In this document: in pieces, positions 34,400-47,660 of the stretch
How the letters are laid out: each line of letters starts with the position of its first letter
Numbering within the stretch: position 1 is the stretch's first letter
Assembly: GCA_008508345.1 (NCBI GenBank)
Contig: QNGE01000940.1
Coordinates: 55,382 to 119,381, forward strand
DNA from: Paragonimus westermani
Taxonomy: Eukaryota; Platyhelminthes; Trematoda; Plagiorchiida; Troglotrematidae
Direction of reading: 5' to 3'
Length of the DNA: 64,000 nt
Program-made: the position numbers and the translations under genes
The notes under the pieces: model-generated
Seen by the model: the letters and a program-made list of their open reading frames with translations, nothing else
Told to the model about the DNA's origin: nothing
Database searches by the model: none

Positions 34400-37300
34400 C
34401 TAAACAATTGTTTTGTTAATCTGCAACTTAGTGGATTCCTCTCAAAACTAACGGCAGCCCACGGGTGTGACTCAAAAGTGAAAATGACGACAATGTGTTC
34501 TGGTTCGCTGCAAAAATTCATAACGTGCTGAAAATATCGTCCTAGTCTATAACAACGTAAATCAACGTATCACTATCTCACACTGATGTTTAACTGACAC
34601 CACGCAAGTAGCGCAAGACATCCTTCACAAATGATACTGATACATCTCTTCTACCTTTATTTTGCCACAGCGAGAACAACAGCTTGTGACTGACACCATC
34701 ATATCTGGTGATGAGTCTAAGGCAGTCAAGACGTCTACTCAACTGAATACCTCTGACGGATTGGCTGATCAGGTCAGCAGCTAAACAGTTAGAAGCAAGA
34801 ATGGCATTTAAGGACCAACGCCATAAAGCGGGATGATAGCATGAATAACGTGATTGTTCGCTGGCGCGTACTTTGGAACGCCCCGGAAACGTGTTCAAAA
34901 GATCAACTAATTAAGCAGTGTGAAATGGTTGGATCACGTACTCTGAATGCTAGCTGAGCGTTTTCCGCACGGGGCACTTCCGGAAACTAGTAGCATTTGG
35001 ATAAAACCGCGAAGCGCTCTGGTAACAAGACGATCACAAAACGTAACTGACCATCCCACTGAGTGAAGTGAGTAGACGTCGCCTGCCCGGTTAGGGTCAT
35101 CGTGAACGGTTGCCGGTTGGACACGCATTCCGAGATGACAACGTGCTGCAGTTATTGGCGCCCATACGTTCATATCTCTAGTTTGTTGACTGAGTCGTTG
35201 TTTTATTGACTTCATTCGTTTTTTCCAGGTTGTTTAATGCCAATGTCACGGCAAAAAGCAACTTGAGCTACAGTACATTTTAGCCAAACTCATGACTGCT
35301 GTGAAGTAACGAGTGGCCAAACGACGTGGGCAGATCGTGCATCAGCGCACAAACTGCATGGTTTCTTCCAGCACACGTCGGTAATCGACCTACCTTATCA
35401 TAAGGTTCCTCGGACACATTTTTCGTCACGCTTTCCGTAAGGCCTGGGTTGAGCTGGAAGCAATCCGGAAAGGATTCGGGGGGATAACCGGCCCAACGTC
35501 CATGGACAGTTCTGTAATGTTACCGGTTTTCCAACTGGGGGGAAATCGTTCGCGGCAAAGGACACTCGCACACTGCGCTAGTGTCGCGAGAGCTCACGCT
35601 CCATTTAATAAGACGTCCATTTGCGTTGCTATATTTTGTATGATCGCTATCGTAACCATAGGTACCTCAGGGGCAACACGCAACAGTAGAAGCGGTAACA
35701 CTATATGGAAATCATCTTGTTACATCGGAGAACAAGTGCAGTATAGTTAGGTCGAAGATCAAAAATCCGAAGATCAAAATCCGGAATCAAATGACGCTAT
35801 TGTAAGCGTTCCTCTGGATTCAGCAACTGATTTAGAAAAGGAGGCCGACCAAAATCCAATCGGACAGCAAATGCAGAACGTTTGACGAGTGCCAAAGTCA
35901 GACGACCTATTGTAACAAGTCACAAAAACATACCAGAAACCTGAATGTAACGTAGTCTAAAGAGAAAATAGAGTAAAAATGGATGTTCCTCATGACTTAG
36001 GGAAGCCCACTTGAGAAACACAACTGAACCGTGTATGGGTGAAGTGACCGCTTGGCAGAACGAGTCAAAGATAAAGGCGGTTACTCACGCCTGAAAGACA
36101 GGTACCCAATCTCGTTGATTTTGACGGCATAATGAGGAATTTCAACCGGTTGCTAAGCAGACAGCTTATCTGTCCTAGGCAGTAAATGATTAAATTCCTT
36201 CGACGTTTGAGCCGTACCACACAAAGCGCTCAGTGAGTCGACGACGTGAGAGATTGACGAACAGCACGTACTGTCGAAGTTGACGTTGAATTACTCCTCA
36301 AATGTCAGAGAAACCGGGATAAGCAACACAAACAACTGTCACAAGATTAACCCGACAGGTTACTTGATAATTTTAGCAGCCCACTAACTCAGGCAACACA
36401 ACCTGGCAGACCAATCAAATGTACGAAGATAATAGGCTTGCAATCACACCTTAGAATGTTTTACCTGCTAAAAACTTGGAGGAACAACGGAGGGTAACAG
36501 CACGAAACAAAAAATCGGCTGTTCTAAGACAATTAGGACTCAAAGATCCGTGATGAAATCGACTGCTCTTTGTATGTATAACCGGCAAATCTAGAACCAG
36601 AGATCATGTCACGAAGAGCACACGCTTTTGCCGTGGAGTGCCGCTAAAAAGTGTAAAGGCTCAACTACATAACTACAACAGTAGCGCTACAGAAATGGGA
36701 TCCATTCCTCTAGATCAGTCAGAGACGCGAGCTCGGGATCCGGAACACAAGATTGCGTAAACCGTGGTAGCAGCAACAATTAGGAAATTTGAGTCCAGAA
36801 TCAATCTTACCGGACTGCAGTACACTGCTATCTCACCTCCCAAACTGATTCAGACCCAGCGTTCGTTGATCTTAAACCCTCCGTTATATTCCGTCCGTCC
36901 GCTGATGAACTCCGTCCCACTACTAGTTTGCGACTGCCTTGCTATTCATCAAGCGTTTTTCGTTAGTCCCTATTTCATCATAGTGATCCCGACCGTCACA
37001 CAGAGTGGCAGCTGAGTTAGGACACGGATGAATTCCCGGGTGCTAAATGTGTCTATCTAGTATATTTAGCTGGACCTTGGTGAGCTTGCGTATGTCTCAA
37101 GGGGGCATTGGCAGGGAAAACACGGAACTTCACCTGGCCAAAACAGAGGAATAAGGAACCAAAATCACACATCCGGAAACTGTAGGAATCCAGGAAAAAG
37201 CAAATTAACTTGTACAAAGTGATATCAACGGGTAATCATAAGGTTTGGGCTACCGTTGTGTTTGTGGCATACTGCGTAGACAACCGTACCGAGTGCATAG

Positions 37301-39479
37301 AGCAACTTTTAAGTTACGTGTACCGACCGGGATTGTCAGTTATGAATGCCATATTACTTAAACTGCGCACGGCGTTCAGGTGAACAAGGGCAGACCTTAG
37401 CCACGCAGTTACAATTAGACATGAGGTGGCTTTGGAAGTCTCGAGATTAAACTTGAGTCATCCAGCACACATTTCAGCCTACGAAAAGGTTAATGTGATG
37501 AGACATGCAGGATTTAAACACTTATTCTCAAGGATCAGCCTGGTATAAACTTGCAAAAGTTTCGTTATTTCGATTTCACAGACCATAACCAAATGTTTCA
37601 TAAGCTGCAGATTTACACGGTGCAATTTCACAAACACCTAAACTTTGCCAGACTACAAAAAAATACGGGAACGAAGCACACGTACGAAGTTTTCGGACCA
37701 GAAAAAGTTGCTCACCCTCCTGAGGCCCGCATTGACCCGACTTCATGTCGAAGAAACAGGGCACCGTCGCCAACTCCGGCCGTAATGGCGGCAGACCCTC
37801 GCGACTCATTTAAACAAACTGATGGGTTGAGCAGCCGTTCGCTCTCTTGATTTTCTGTAGAAACGGTTAGTTGAAGAAATTAAAATAGGTGTCATATTCC
37901 ACGTACACGTCATTGTGGCGTCCACATATTACGAGGATTGTTGGACAGAGGGATTTACATTACAGATTTGTGGCCAACGATTGTGTTGCTTCTCTCAGGA
38001 TCCCAGCTAAAACCGTGCGTTTCTGGCTTTTCTGTTCTGTAGGCATGCTTCTGTGTTCGCCTGTCGTAGGAGGCTCAATATGAACCCATTACCACTTTCT
38101 TTAGTCCTGCGAACTATCACACAACGAATGCTTGTCCTTTTTCTAATGAATCGGCCATCACTATGTTGTTCAAAGGATTTCCGGTTAAATTCCTTCCAGT
38201 GTGGTTTAACGGACTAAATAGTTCGATGCATTTTTTTCTTCGCGCGCTCTCGAGTGCCGCCGAGTGGGCTGAAATCCATCTTGCGTATCTTCCCTTTCTC
38301 CTCTTAATTGCCGTTAGTCCCAGACCAGACTTCAACCAATTAAATATCTTGTTTCCAGGCCTTGTTGGAAACACGCGGTCCACCTCAAAACCCTGCCGCG
38401 TTTCTTTAGTTCGATGCCTGTTGAGACTGCGATTTGAATGTCTTTCAGAAAAAGCATTCTAAATAATTACTGGACGAGGGTTAGGCGCATACACGCCTGT
38501 TCACATAAACGTTCTTTGCACATATTCGTTATTCTACACTGCTCCGTATATGATAACGCACACCGCACAAGTTGCACACACGGCTTGTGTTTTGGAAGAG
38601 CATTCGTCACGCACCCTTCGAAAGTGTGACTTGTACCAGTCGCTACCTGACTGTTGCTTGGTTTGGTGAACTAAATTGACTAACAACTGCCATGTGCACG
38701 CCTTATTTCGTGTCATGCGATGAAGCAAACATCCCCTCGAACGAAGTACCGTTTTTCATCGTTCCCGCAGCCGCTTATCACTCTGTAAACTGTCCCTTTA
38801 CTGAGTTAGATGTGAATGTGGGCGGGTCACATTTGCCAACATCAGGATGGTTTGTTTATCCACCCGATCGTTTCGTATCCTCAATAAATAATTGACGAAA
38901 CTAAGAACCAATCTTTGTTATTTTTATCCTGTCACTTTGTGGAGGACAATGGAATCGATATCATCACGTTGCCATTCCCGGAATAGTTTCCTTGAAACTC
39001 AAAGGTGTCGTTCCATCAAATCAAGGTAGTGTTCCCTACAAGGTATATCACACCAGCCACTAGGGTTTTATGTAGTCCAATCACTATCCAGTGACAGCTG
39101 AAGTTGAAGACCCTTTGGAGAACGTCCGTCAGGGAACCCATGCGATGGCAAATGGGTGTCAAACATTATAGGTATGGAACAGTCAGACAAGAAAGTGCTC
39201 CGGTACTTGTTTAACGCCGTAAAGCTAACAGTCCGAACGTGTGCACACTTTAGCAGCTTCCGCAGTGGAGGTAATTCGGAAACCGGGCGAACATAGGAAA
39301 CAAAGTCAGGGAAAACTGCTATGTCAAACTAGTATGCGTCGTTTCCAGAACTCCACAGTAGACACCAGACCACGCAGGTGACTCATTGCTGAGGAACGCC
39401 ATTGGGTGAATGAGTGTCGATTCGACCAGCCACCACAGCACCTCAGAATGCACGAGGTGCCAAACGGGTGGCATCATTG
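34400..39479. other. Intergenic DNA, nothing firm
   Basis: Open minus-strand frames at 34590-34898 and 34934-35215 and plus-strand frames at 35502-35750 (with a hydrophobic stretch SICVAIFCMIAIVTIG), 37551-37850 and 38163-38462 were read. None shows a known domain or good splice context. Some may be worn transposon coding sequence. Confidence 0.35.
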
Positions 39480-40430
39480 TTGGCGTCACGGAAGTGTTTT
39501 AGGTTGTGTGTGGCAACAAGGCGTGGCAACAAAACAAGAAGAACCATGTGCCTTCGTTCACTGTTCCCGGCTACATTAAGTCGTCAGTTCCTGGCCGAGA
39601 CCGCTGTGACGGATCAGCTACTACCAAGTTACCGATATTACGTGAGAAACAGACATTCGGGAACCAAGGTTCTTTTCTACACCATTGCCGGAATCAGCGG
39701 AATTAGCGCACAATATTCAGCAGCGTTACTCCGTTCTCCGTTCACGGATTCTGCACCGAGGCCAACTTGTTAACTGTGAACCTTACACTTCCGAAAACTT
39801 CCAGCGAGTCTCACTCAATCTGATGGTGTCTATCTGATAATCCCCATTGCATATGGAAGTGGAATGCACTGTTAGTGATTAGAGGTAAGTGGCAACTACC
39901 ATAATTTGAACGAGTCAGCGGTTCCAGGTCACTATTCAATGTCACGCATCCAAAATTTTGTTTTGAAGTTGTTCAGAAAAACGTTGTGTCCGAACCTTGT
40001 ACTAACGTGCTATCACATTCCGGTTATACTGGAAGATATTCCCATATTAGCAATAAGCACATAATTTAAAGTGCACAAGTCATTCCACACGTTGGTCGGA
40101 AGTGTGGAAATTTTCCCGTGATTGAACTTTACTTAGGGCCATTTCAATGACGCTGATCACCGCTGAAACAATGATGGGGCCTTTAGATCATTTTCGGGGA
40201 GCTTTACATCGGTTTCAAAATTACGGGGTTAGTAAAAATGCATCTAAGTTTTTCTTTGGCGCTTCATCAATCCATTTCTTCGGGCACTGTATCAATTGTT
40301 CAGATGCGTCACAGTTAACCCAGAAAAGCAGTGTCCACATTCTTGCCACTACCGTCCACAATGAAGTAGCTCCATCGTTTCAACGGATTAATCAACCTTC
40401 ACCGTTGCCCTGTATGAAGTTTTGATAATA
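39480..40430 (+). pseudogene. Ty3/gypsy (CsRn1-like) relic
   Basis: Near 39630-39740 YYVRNRHSGTKVLFYTIAGI resembles the CsRn1-type protease lead (RDR-SGTKFLVDTGAEIS) with the catalytic Asp replaced by Tyr. Near 40190-40310 FRGALHRFQNYGVSKNASKF and FGASSIHFFGHCIN match the RT thumb block (LRALFQRLQ-YGV-IN--KC-FG---I-FLGH-I). Most of RT and all of integrase are missing, with many stops between. Family assigned by motif resemblance only. Confidence 0.6.
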
Positions 40431-40873
40431 TAGACGCATCCATGATGAATGTGCTTGGCTGTTTCCGGAAAACCACCGTGCTCTCTCAACACTGCAGTTT
40501 GATAGCATCAGAAGACGAATAACACTGTTACCAGCGCATGCATGTTAACGAATGTCTGCGAATGGCATAATCACGTGACAGTGTTTCGACTCATCAAAAT
40601 TCCCGGAGTACAGGGAAGGCGAGTTTTACAGTTATAAAAAATCGACTGAACCAATGGAGACTTATGGAGCAGGACTGGAGAGTGAGTTGGTGTGAAAATG
40701 ATCCCCGACTTGTAATTCGTTTCAGGGATTAAGCTGCACATATCTTGGGGTTGGAGACACTCCGTATGGTCATGCACTGCTAGCTCACGTGACAGTGTCA
40801 AAACACAATGTTTTGTTTGGTGTGCTGCATAGTGGTGAACATTCATGTCCGTCGATGCCTCACTTAGAAGTTC

Positions 40874-41585
40874 GTGGAGTTCGTGAAAACGGTTGAAAAT
40901 CCATCGGGGGAAAACGGTTATCCGGAACAATTAATCAATTCAAGTATGAAGGCCAAAATCCTGCATGAGGTAATGCCCACAGCTGAAGGGAAGACCGTGT
41001 TTATAAAACTCCCCTTTAAAGGGGATGCTGTGACAGATAGGTTCAACCGGTGCATGTGCCGGTCACTTAGACGCACCTTCCCGGCGGCAACCTTAAAAAG
41101 TTGATTCACAACAATGCCGATGTTAAGGTTGAGTCAGAAGGACAAGCTGTCAATCCACGATCAATCGATGCTCGTGGATTCACTTCCATACTGCTGTTGT
41201 ACTGCAGAATATTTTGGTCGTACGACTAGGCGCTTGTCAAAAAAGATCAAAGAACATTATACACCTTGGATCGAAACCGGTGGCCATAAATTAATTACCA
41301 GCGCCATTGTTGCGCATCTAGCTGACATCAACCACCGCATAGACGTTAACAAAGCATCTCGGGTTGTTTAAAGAGCGGCCAACGCTCAACCAAAAACAGT
41401 CCGTCAGCCTATTCTGGCGACTGTCAGATCGATTGCAATCAGATAACGCGACCCTAATCTGTGCTGTCAAAAGATTTTTGTTCAGTCCTTGCAACGTCCG
41501 TAGCCACAGATCGATCATACCCAGTCTAAACACACACAAACATTTGACCTTGACCGTGACAACACCCAGTCAACGTCCGGTCTAA
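40874..41585 (+). pseudogene. Penelope-like element, C-terminal GIY-YIG part (relic)
   Basis: NGYPEQLINSSMK and TAEGKTVFIKLPFKGDAVTD are the Penelope segment that precedes the endonuclease, followed by CRSLRRTFPAATLK. After a TGA, CCCTAEYFGRTTRRLSKKIK gives the endonuclease core with YFG in place of YIG, then IVAHLADINHRIDVN and, in the same line, an IAIRxRDPNLCCQK tail. Penelope elements mobilise with an RT plus a GIY-YIG nuclease; only the nuclease end is left here. Confidence 0.78.
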
Positions 41586-41599
41586 GCCGAACCAACTAT

Positions 41600-43359
41600 T
41601 GTGTCAATTTTATTAATAGCCATTGCCATTCATTAACAGTCACCCTCTGTCTTTGCAGTTTGTCTTATGAGGCCTTGATGGAAACACATGCAATTTTATT
41701 GACGTGAGAAAGAACTATCGAAAACAATTGCTCGTCACATCGTTTCTCCTGACCTTGTGGGATTTTTCCAACAGTTACGTGAAAACCTGAGTAGTTTTCT
41801 GGTGAGGTTTGTGGCCAACTGTCATTTCAGTCAATGAACAGGGAGGTTTTTTGATGGTTCCATCACTGAATCTGCCGACAGAGGTAGAGCCACTGTCCAT
41901 GTGGGCATTGGCTAACAGGTAATACTCTGAAACTTTTCGGTCGCTTTGTCACGCGTTGGCCAAATAAACACCACCGCCTTCACAGCGCACTGTAATCCTG
42001 TAAATACGAAGCAGAATGTTATCATCGCGGGAACAGGTCGCTTGTCGGATATGACATACTACAGATTCAACTGACCTGGATGCATGTGTGACTAGTATAA
42101 GGATTTACCCAACGATCATATATTGTCGAATGCACTAGTGGTGTAGTGAAAACCTCGCCAGGAAGGTCCTGTCTTATGAATAATAGTCAACCGGTTTTGG
42201 GGGGTGTTTGAATTTCTAGAAACCAACGCTTAATACAGAATCTTGAGAGCGCTGAAACAGATTCACATAAGGCTGTCAACCTTAATCCCCCAAGTCGGAT
42301 TCCGAAACCCGCCTGTTTTTGACGACCGATGCGCCGAATTCGGCGGTTGGCGTTATTGTCTACCAGCTTATAGACAACAAACTTCATTCACAAGTGTTAC
42401 AACCAATGATATTAGAGTATATCTCTCAAGGAGTGCGTGAAAGGTGCACTTGTATGTGCGCGATCATTGCATATAACTACAGGTGATACAAACGCAGCAA
42501 ATTACTGCGAACGTGAAACCCGTCAGCAAAAAGGCGCGATCATAGAGGGAGAAATGCTGTACTCTACAAAACCTTGACACACGTACCAGGAAAGAAGGTA
42601 GTTTGTTAGTTTCACGGATTCAGTCCGCAGGGGTTGATGTTACATCGAACCATCTTTCACGAGGTTATAAATAAGTCGATGTTCCGCATGTTTCAAAGAC
42701 AGGCCGAAAAATAGGTCCGCAACGCGCACTTGAAGCCAGCAAGCGCGTATGGACCAAAACTGAATTGGGTGACAGAACGTGCTATTGTGTTGTTGGCGCC
42801 GTTTTGAGTTGCGCTCGAGTAAGTCGCGTGCATGGCTTATTAAGTTTGTGACTCATGCTTTTTGTGTTGTTTTCCTTTACAGGATTGTTGTTGAACCCTC
42901 TGACTTGAGAGGGCACTGAGCCCGTTAATTCCACATCGTCCCAAAGCTGGTCTGTAATTGTTACATGTATTCGAAATCGAAACGGACAGTTTGCCTGTCA
43001 CACTTCCAAATGAATCATTAGGAGATACCGATATGACTTGATATATGTACCGTCGGCAAAATGTTAAAATAAATCGGCTTAGAAGGAAGAGGACAAAATC
43101 AAAAAATTTCGTGAACAAGTGAGCAGGCCGTAGCATGGGACTTCGTCGACTGCACGAAAACGTCCAAAGGCTGAAAGTCTCCCAAATTGTTCAAATTATA
43201 CCGGTTGATTTGAGATCACCGGTCACAGAATTTTTCCCGGCAAAACAGATGCATGAGGAGAGGAGAAAAAACGCAATCTCACGTGTCAATGGAAAAATGT
43301 CAAGTGATCACGTAAAATTGAACGAGCAATGTACGTACGCTTGGATAAAAATCATGCCT
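41600..43359. other. Flank of the BEL element, nothing firm
   Basis: A possible 3' tail of the Penelope relic may extend to about 41900. A minus-strand frame at 42840-43136 and a plus-strand frame at 43135-43392 are open, but no family was recognised. Confidence 0.35.
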
Positions 43360-43759
43360 CGACCATTGAAACAATTCATGTCTGATCGCTGAGTTACGCG
43401 TAGCCCCCCAAAAACGGATCCCCAAAATGAGAACAAGATTGGATCCAACAATTTCTACGGTACTATTAACGAAATGCATCAATAATTTCAAAAGGCAAAG
43501 CTCAATCGTTCGCGACGATAGTCTTGTCCAACAAAATCAACAGCTTCTCAACAGGACCAACAAGGGCAAAGGTGAACCGACACGCCAGCGGGCCATGACA
43601 AGAATGGCCGCTCGCGCGGCGGACATTTAGTGACACATTAGTTTAATAAAACAAAATGGGGTGGGTGAGGTAGTGGGAAAACGTGTCATGTTAGTGGGAG
43701 AAATGGGGAAAGCAAGCGATGGGAACGAATGTTTCAGTTCGCAAATCCACAAATTTACA
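43360..43759 (-). mobile_element. BEL/Pao 3' LTR
   Basis: This is 400 bases, collinear without gaps with 49227-49626. The inner 349 bases (43381-43729) are identical to 49248-49596. The outer 30 bases at the U3 end differ at 7 positions and the 20 bases at the U5 end at 6. In element orientation it starts TGTAAATTTG, preceded by a purine-rich ggcgggcgc tract at 43760-43768 that could be the polypurine primer. No target-site duplication was found. Confidence 0.85.
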
Positions 43760-43885
43760 GCGCCCGCCAAAATTCGTCTGCATCCGACAGACCGCTGGTA
43801 GTGCTGTACAGTTCTGACTCCCTATCTACCTATACTTGATATAACTCCACACGACATAAGTTGGAGACCTCGCGAACCGTAGCGT

Positions 43886-44507
43886 CTAACAATCATGCCC
43901 CTCTAACAAACAGAGGCTCCCCACATCTCTCCCCATTAGACCGGTCTTCGTGCGAATCTCTACAGTACGGACTAGTTCGTCCGCGTCTACTTCAAATTTT
44001 GTAACTAGTCCCAGAAGCCACTGGTCCTTAGTCAGTCCATCAGATACAACAAGAACAACGACACCGACCTGGAAATTACGTTGCCTTGTCAACCACCTCT
44101 GGCGCACTTGCAACGATGACACATACTCTCGAGACCACCTTTTCCAAAAGGTAGTTACCATGTTATTCGCTTGTCTCCAACACGTAGTGTACCTGTCTAC
44201 CAGATTGGATTCTGGGGCCAACCCCGTATTGCTCCTCGAAAGAAGTAAGCCATACGGGGTTAGAGTGATGTTGTCGGGACCGTCTGCGGCAACAGGAACC
44301 AATGGTCTTTTGTTCAAAATTCGCTCTACTTCAGCCTTTGAAGTTAGAAGGGTTTTGTCATTGGTTCATTGCTCTCGGCAGATTGCGCTTGAAATACATC
44401 TGACAAAACGAATCAATCGTTCGCATACTCCACCTCGATGACTAGCATATGGTGGGTTGAAGTGCCGCTGAATTCTCTTTTGTAAGAGCTCGTCATTGAC
44501 GGACCGG
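43886..44507 (-). pseudogene. BEL/Pao integrase C-terminal part (broken)
   Basis: In a frame different from the main pol, the minus strand reads QRHFNPPYASHRGGVCERLI, holding the third catalytic residue (Glu) of the integrase and Cys where Trp is usual. A TGA follows (CREQ stop). The frame resumes with RILNKRPLVPVA and TTFWKRWSREYVSSLQVRQR, QVGVVVLVV, LGLVTKFEVDADELVRTVEI, the BEL-specific C-terminal domain. The frameshift near 44520 separates it from the upstream polyprotein. Confidence 0.82.
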
Positions 44508-47500
44508 CTACCTAAGTTTGCGGACCCAGCCTCTAAGCTCTTTCTCAGCGGCTACAAAATCGGTACCGTTGTCAGAAAAAATTGCCTCAGGCCTACCTCT
44601 ACGCCCGATGAATCGTGACAGGGCCATAATAAACGAGTCGGTATTCAACGTGTGAGCTACTTCGATATGCACTGCTCGGGACTGTAGGCACGTGAATATA
44701 CATCCATACCTTTTTTCGGAAGTCCTGCCCCTCTTCACACAAAAGGGTCCAAAATAATCCAACCCAACGTTCGTGAACGGATGCCACGCTGGGTTTACCC
44801 TAACAGATGGTAGAGGGGCCATTAGCTGCTTACCTACTGAAACACAACGACGACGGCAGGCTAGGCAGGATCCAATGACTCGCTTAACCGCCGCGCCACC
44901 CTGTATGATCCAGAAGTGCCTCCTTAGCGAACATAACACATGAGACCTTCCGGAATGACCTTCGACCTCGTGGTGATATCTTATGATAAGATCAACGATG
45001 TGATGGCGCTTAGGTAAAATTATGGGGTGCATGGTCTCGAAACTGTAAGCTGATAGCGACAGTCGACCTCCTACCCGTATAATTCCTTCAATCATGACGG
45101 GGAACAATTTCCTCAAGGAGCTCCTTTGAGAGAGAACAGGGAGGTTATCACAGCCGGACAGCCTGGACAGCAGGGCTACTTCCTCGGGGAGGCACTCTGA
45201 CTGTACTGATCTAATCAAATCTACTTCTGCCGCTTTGATCTCCTTTAAACTGAGAGGGCCAGCTTTCAAAGCCAATTCCGAGCGCCCGCCATGGAGTTCC
45301 TTAATGTAGCACTTGAACCGGGTAAGCCATACCACGGCTCTAAGCAATCGAGTCCAACTTGAATATCGAACAATAAGGTTATGCAGACCGTTTGTTTGAA
45401 CGACAAAGTCAACATGAGCCAGCGTCTTCTTTAGTTCAACGTCGTTGGGCTCAACGAGAGTGCCGGGTTTCGGAGGCCATGACCTGCAAGGCCAACTCAA
45501 AAATGCAGGGCCTTTCAACCACTTGTCTCTTATTGGGCCGCCCGTCAAACCGCGCGAAGCTAGGTCAGCCGGATTTTCTTCGGATCTCACGTGTCTCCAT
45601 TGTTTGGGTGTCGATGACTGATGGATCACAGAAAGGCGGTTAGCCACAAACGTGCAGAACCGAGTTGAAACATTGTGTATATAATAGAGGACGATCATAG
45701 AATCAGTCCAAAAATAGCAATATGGGAACATCTGACCCAAGTTGTTAACGATGATTCCATGTAACCTCACGGCCAGGACTGCTGCGACTAATTCGAGTCG
45801 CGGGATAGTCACCGCTTTGGATGGTGCAACTCTAGCCTTGCTTAACAGTAGTGCACTATTCCTGGTACCTTCATTTGAGGTGAAGCATCCATATGCTACT
45901 GCTCCATAACCCCCTTCCGAGGCATCACAAAATATATGCAGCTCGGATAGCTCTGTAGCGACAATCTTCGAAAACAGTATGCAGCGTGGAACTCGGAGGT
46001 CATCAAGAGCCTTTAAGCTTGACAACCAAGCTTGCCACTCTTTGCGATCTTCTAGACTCAACGGTTCGTCCCATCCGAGACCACTCTTGCACAGCTTTTG
46101 AAGCAAACGTTTGCCTGGCAGTAGCCACGGCGAGACAAAGCCCAAAGGGTCGTATAGCGAAGAGACACAGGAAAGCATCCCTCGCCTAGTCTCCGCCCTG
46201 TCTGGGAGCTGAAGGCTCAGGCGAAATTCATCCGTTTCAGCGTCCCATTGGATACCGAGAGTTCGTTGTGACGGTAGGGATTTGGCTGCGATATCCACTA
46301 AGGAGGGTGAGAGCTCCGAGGTCGGTATTGATGCTAGCACCTCACGGTCGTTCGAAACCCAGTTTCGCAGTCGGAAGCCTCCTCTTTTCAGCATATCACA
46401 AACCTCTCTCACATAATGTTTTGCTGTCTTCGCGTTGGGGACCGAAACTAGACAATCGTCAACATAAAAATACGTCCGAACTGATTCGCGAATGTAATTT
46501 CCATACATCGACTCACAGTCCTCAGAGGTACGTCGTAATGCATAACTGGCGCAGAAGGGGGAGGAGGTAGCGCCGAAAGGATGGGAAGCCATTTGATACT
46601 CTACTGGATCTCTTGCAAGGTCATGTTCGGGCCACCACAGAAGCCGGAACATACCCCGATCACGAACGGGGATGCGTACTTGTAGAAACATCTCTTCAGT
46701 ATCCGCTGACACTGCCACTTTCTCTGTGCGGAATCGTAGCAACACGCTTACCAGATTTGTAGTCAGGTCAGGGCCTTGATACAGCCTGTCATTAAGGGAC
46801 AATCCCTGGTATTTAGCAGCACAGTCAAAGACTACTCTGAGCTTCACTGGTTTCTTAGAGTTTAGTACAGGGTGGTGTGGCAAGTGCCACCGACGCGGGT
46901 AGCTTGGATCGAGATGAGCTTGGGGGACCCTTTCAAGATACCCACGTTCAATATGATGTTGTATCACCTTCGCGTACTTCGAGAACGTATCTTCATCACG
47001 GTTAAATCTCTTCTTCAATTGAGACAAACGTTTCTAAACCATTTTGTAGTTGTTAGGGAAGGGGAGGTGCTCATTATTCCAAGGAAGAGGCACTTCATAA
47101 TGCCCGTTTGCGTCTAGCGCGGATGACTGTACTAGTGATGAGGCCATCGAATCCGCTCTAGAGAGTGTGGGACAATTCGGGGACGTATCAGTGAACTCAG
47201 TATCCTATAAGGCACGAATCTGATCTTCTAGCGTAGGAACGTCCTGCGAAAGCCAGTTGACAGAAGCCTTGGCCTGGCACTCACTGGTCAAAGGTCCGCA
47301 CAACGTCCAACCGAACAGGGTCCTCACTGCGTATGGCTGTCTACGTCCCCCTAGCCTTTGGTCTAGGACCCACTGCGCCTCGGGCACGTCACAACCGAGG
47401 AGAATAGTAACCTCACCGTCCTCAATTTTACTGAATTTAACGTCCAACAAGTGCGCCCACTTACTGGCTACTCTCTGGATGAAATAGATAGGTCTCATAA

Positions 47501-47660
47501 GCAAGTCCACAACGGAGTGGGCGTTCTCAATGGTAACGGTCTCATCTCCATCTAAAGATCTCAGATTTAACTTGGCGCTCGTGCAATTCGTTGCTTTAGT
47601 TCTATTGTTCGTTGTAATGGATAGAACGGAAGCGGTGCCCGAGATACCTAGAGATCTAGA
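44508..47660 (-). pseudogene. BEL/Pao Pol: protease end, RT, RNase H, integrase core
   Basis: One frame from about 47660 with two nonsense codons, TAG at 47205-47207 (in RAL*DTEF, probably once Trp) and TAG near 47037, then 839 codons clear to 44508. RT: KLRVVFDCAAKYQGLSLND, VSADTEEMFLQVRI, PFGATSSPFCASYAL, YFYVDDCLVS (catalytic pair intact). RNase H: ELHIFCDASEGGYGAVAY and TDSMIVLYYI. Integrase: zinc-binding HHEVEGHSGR...CLACRRRC, then NVGLDYFGPF and FSDNGTDF with two catalytic Asp. Pol copies and inserts the element. RT motifs are well kept, yet the polyprotein cannot be made in one piece. Confidence 0.9.

Noticed and set aside
34590..35215. Two minus-strand frames of 102 and 93 codons as LINE or host coding sequence
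   Set aside because: No RT, endonuclease or other motif was found and no splice sites stood out.
42840..43136. Minus-strand frame as an exon
   Set aside because: A possible donor (CAATCCT/GTAAAG) is weak and no acceptor or partner exon was found.
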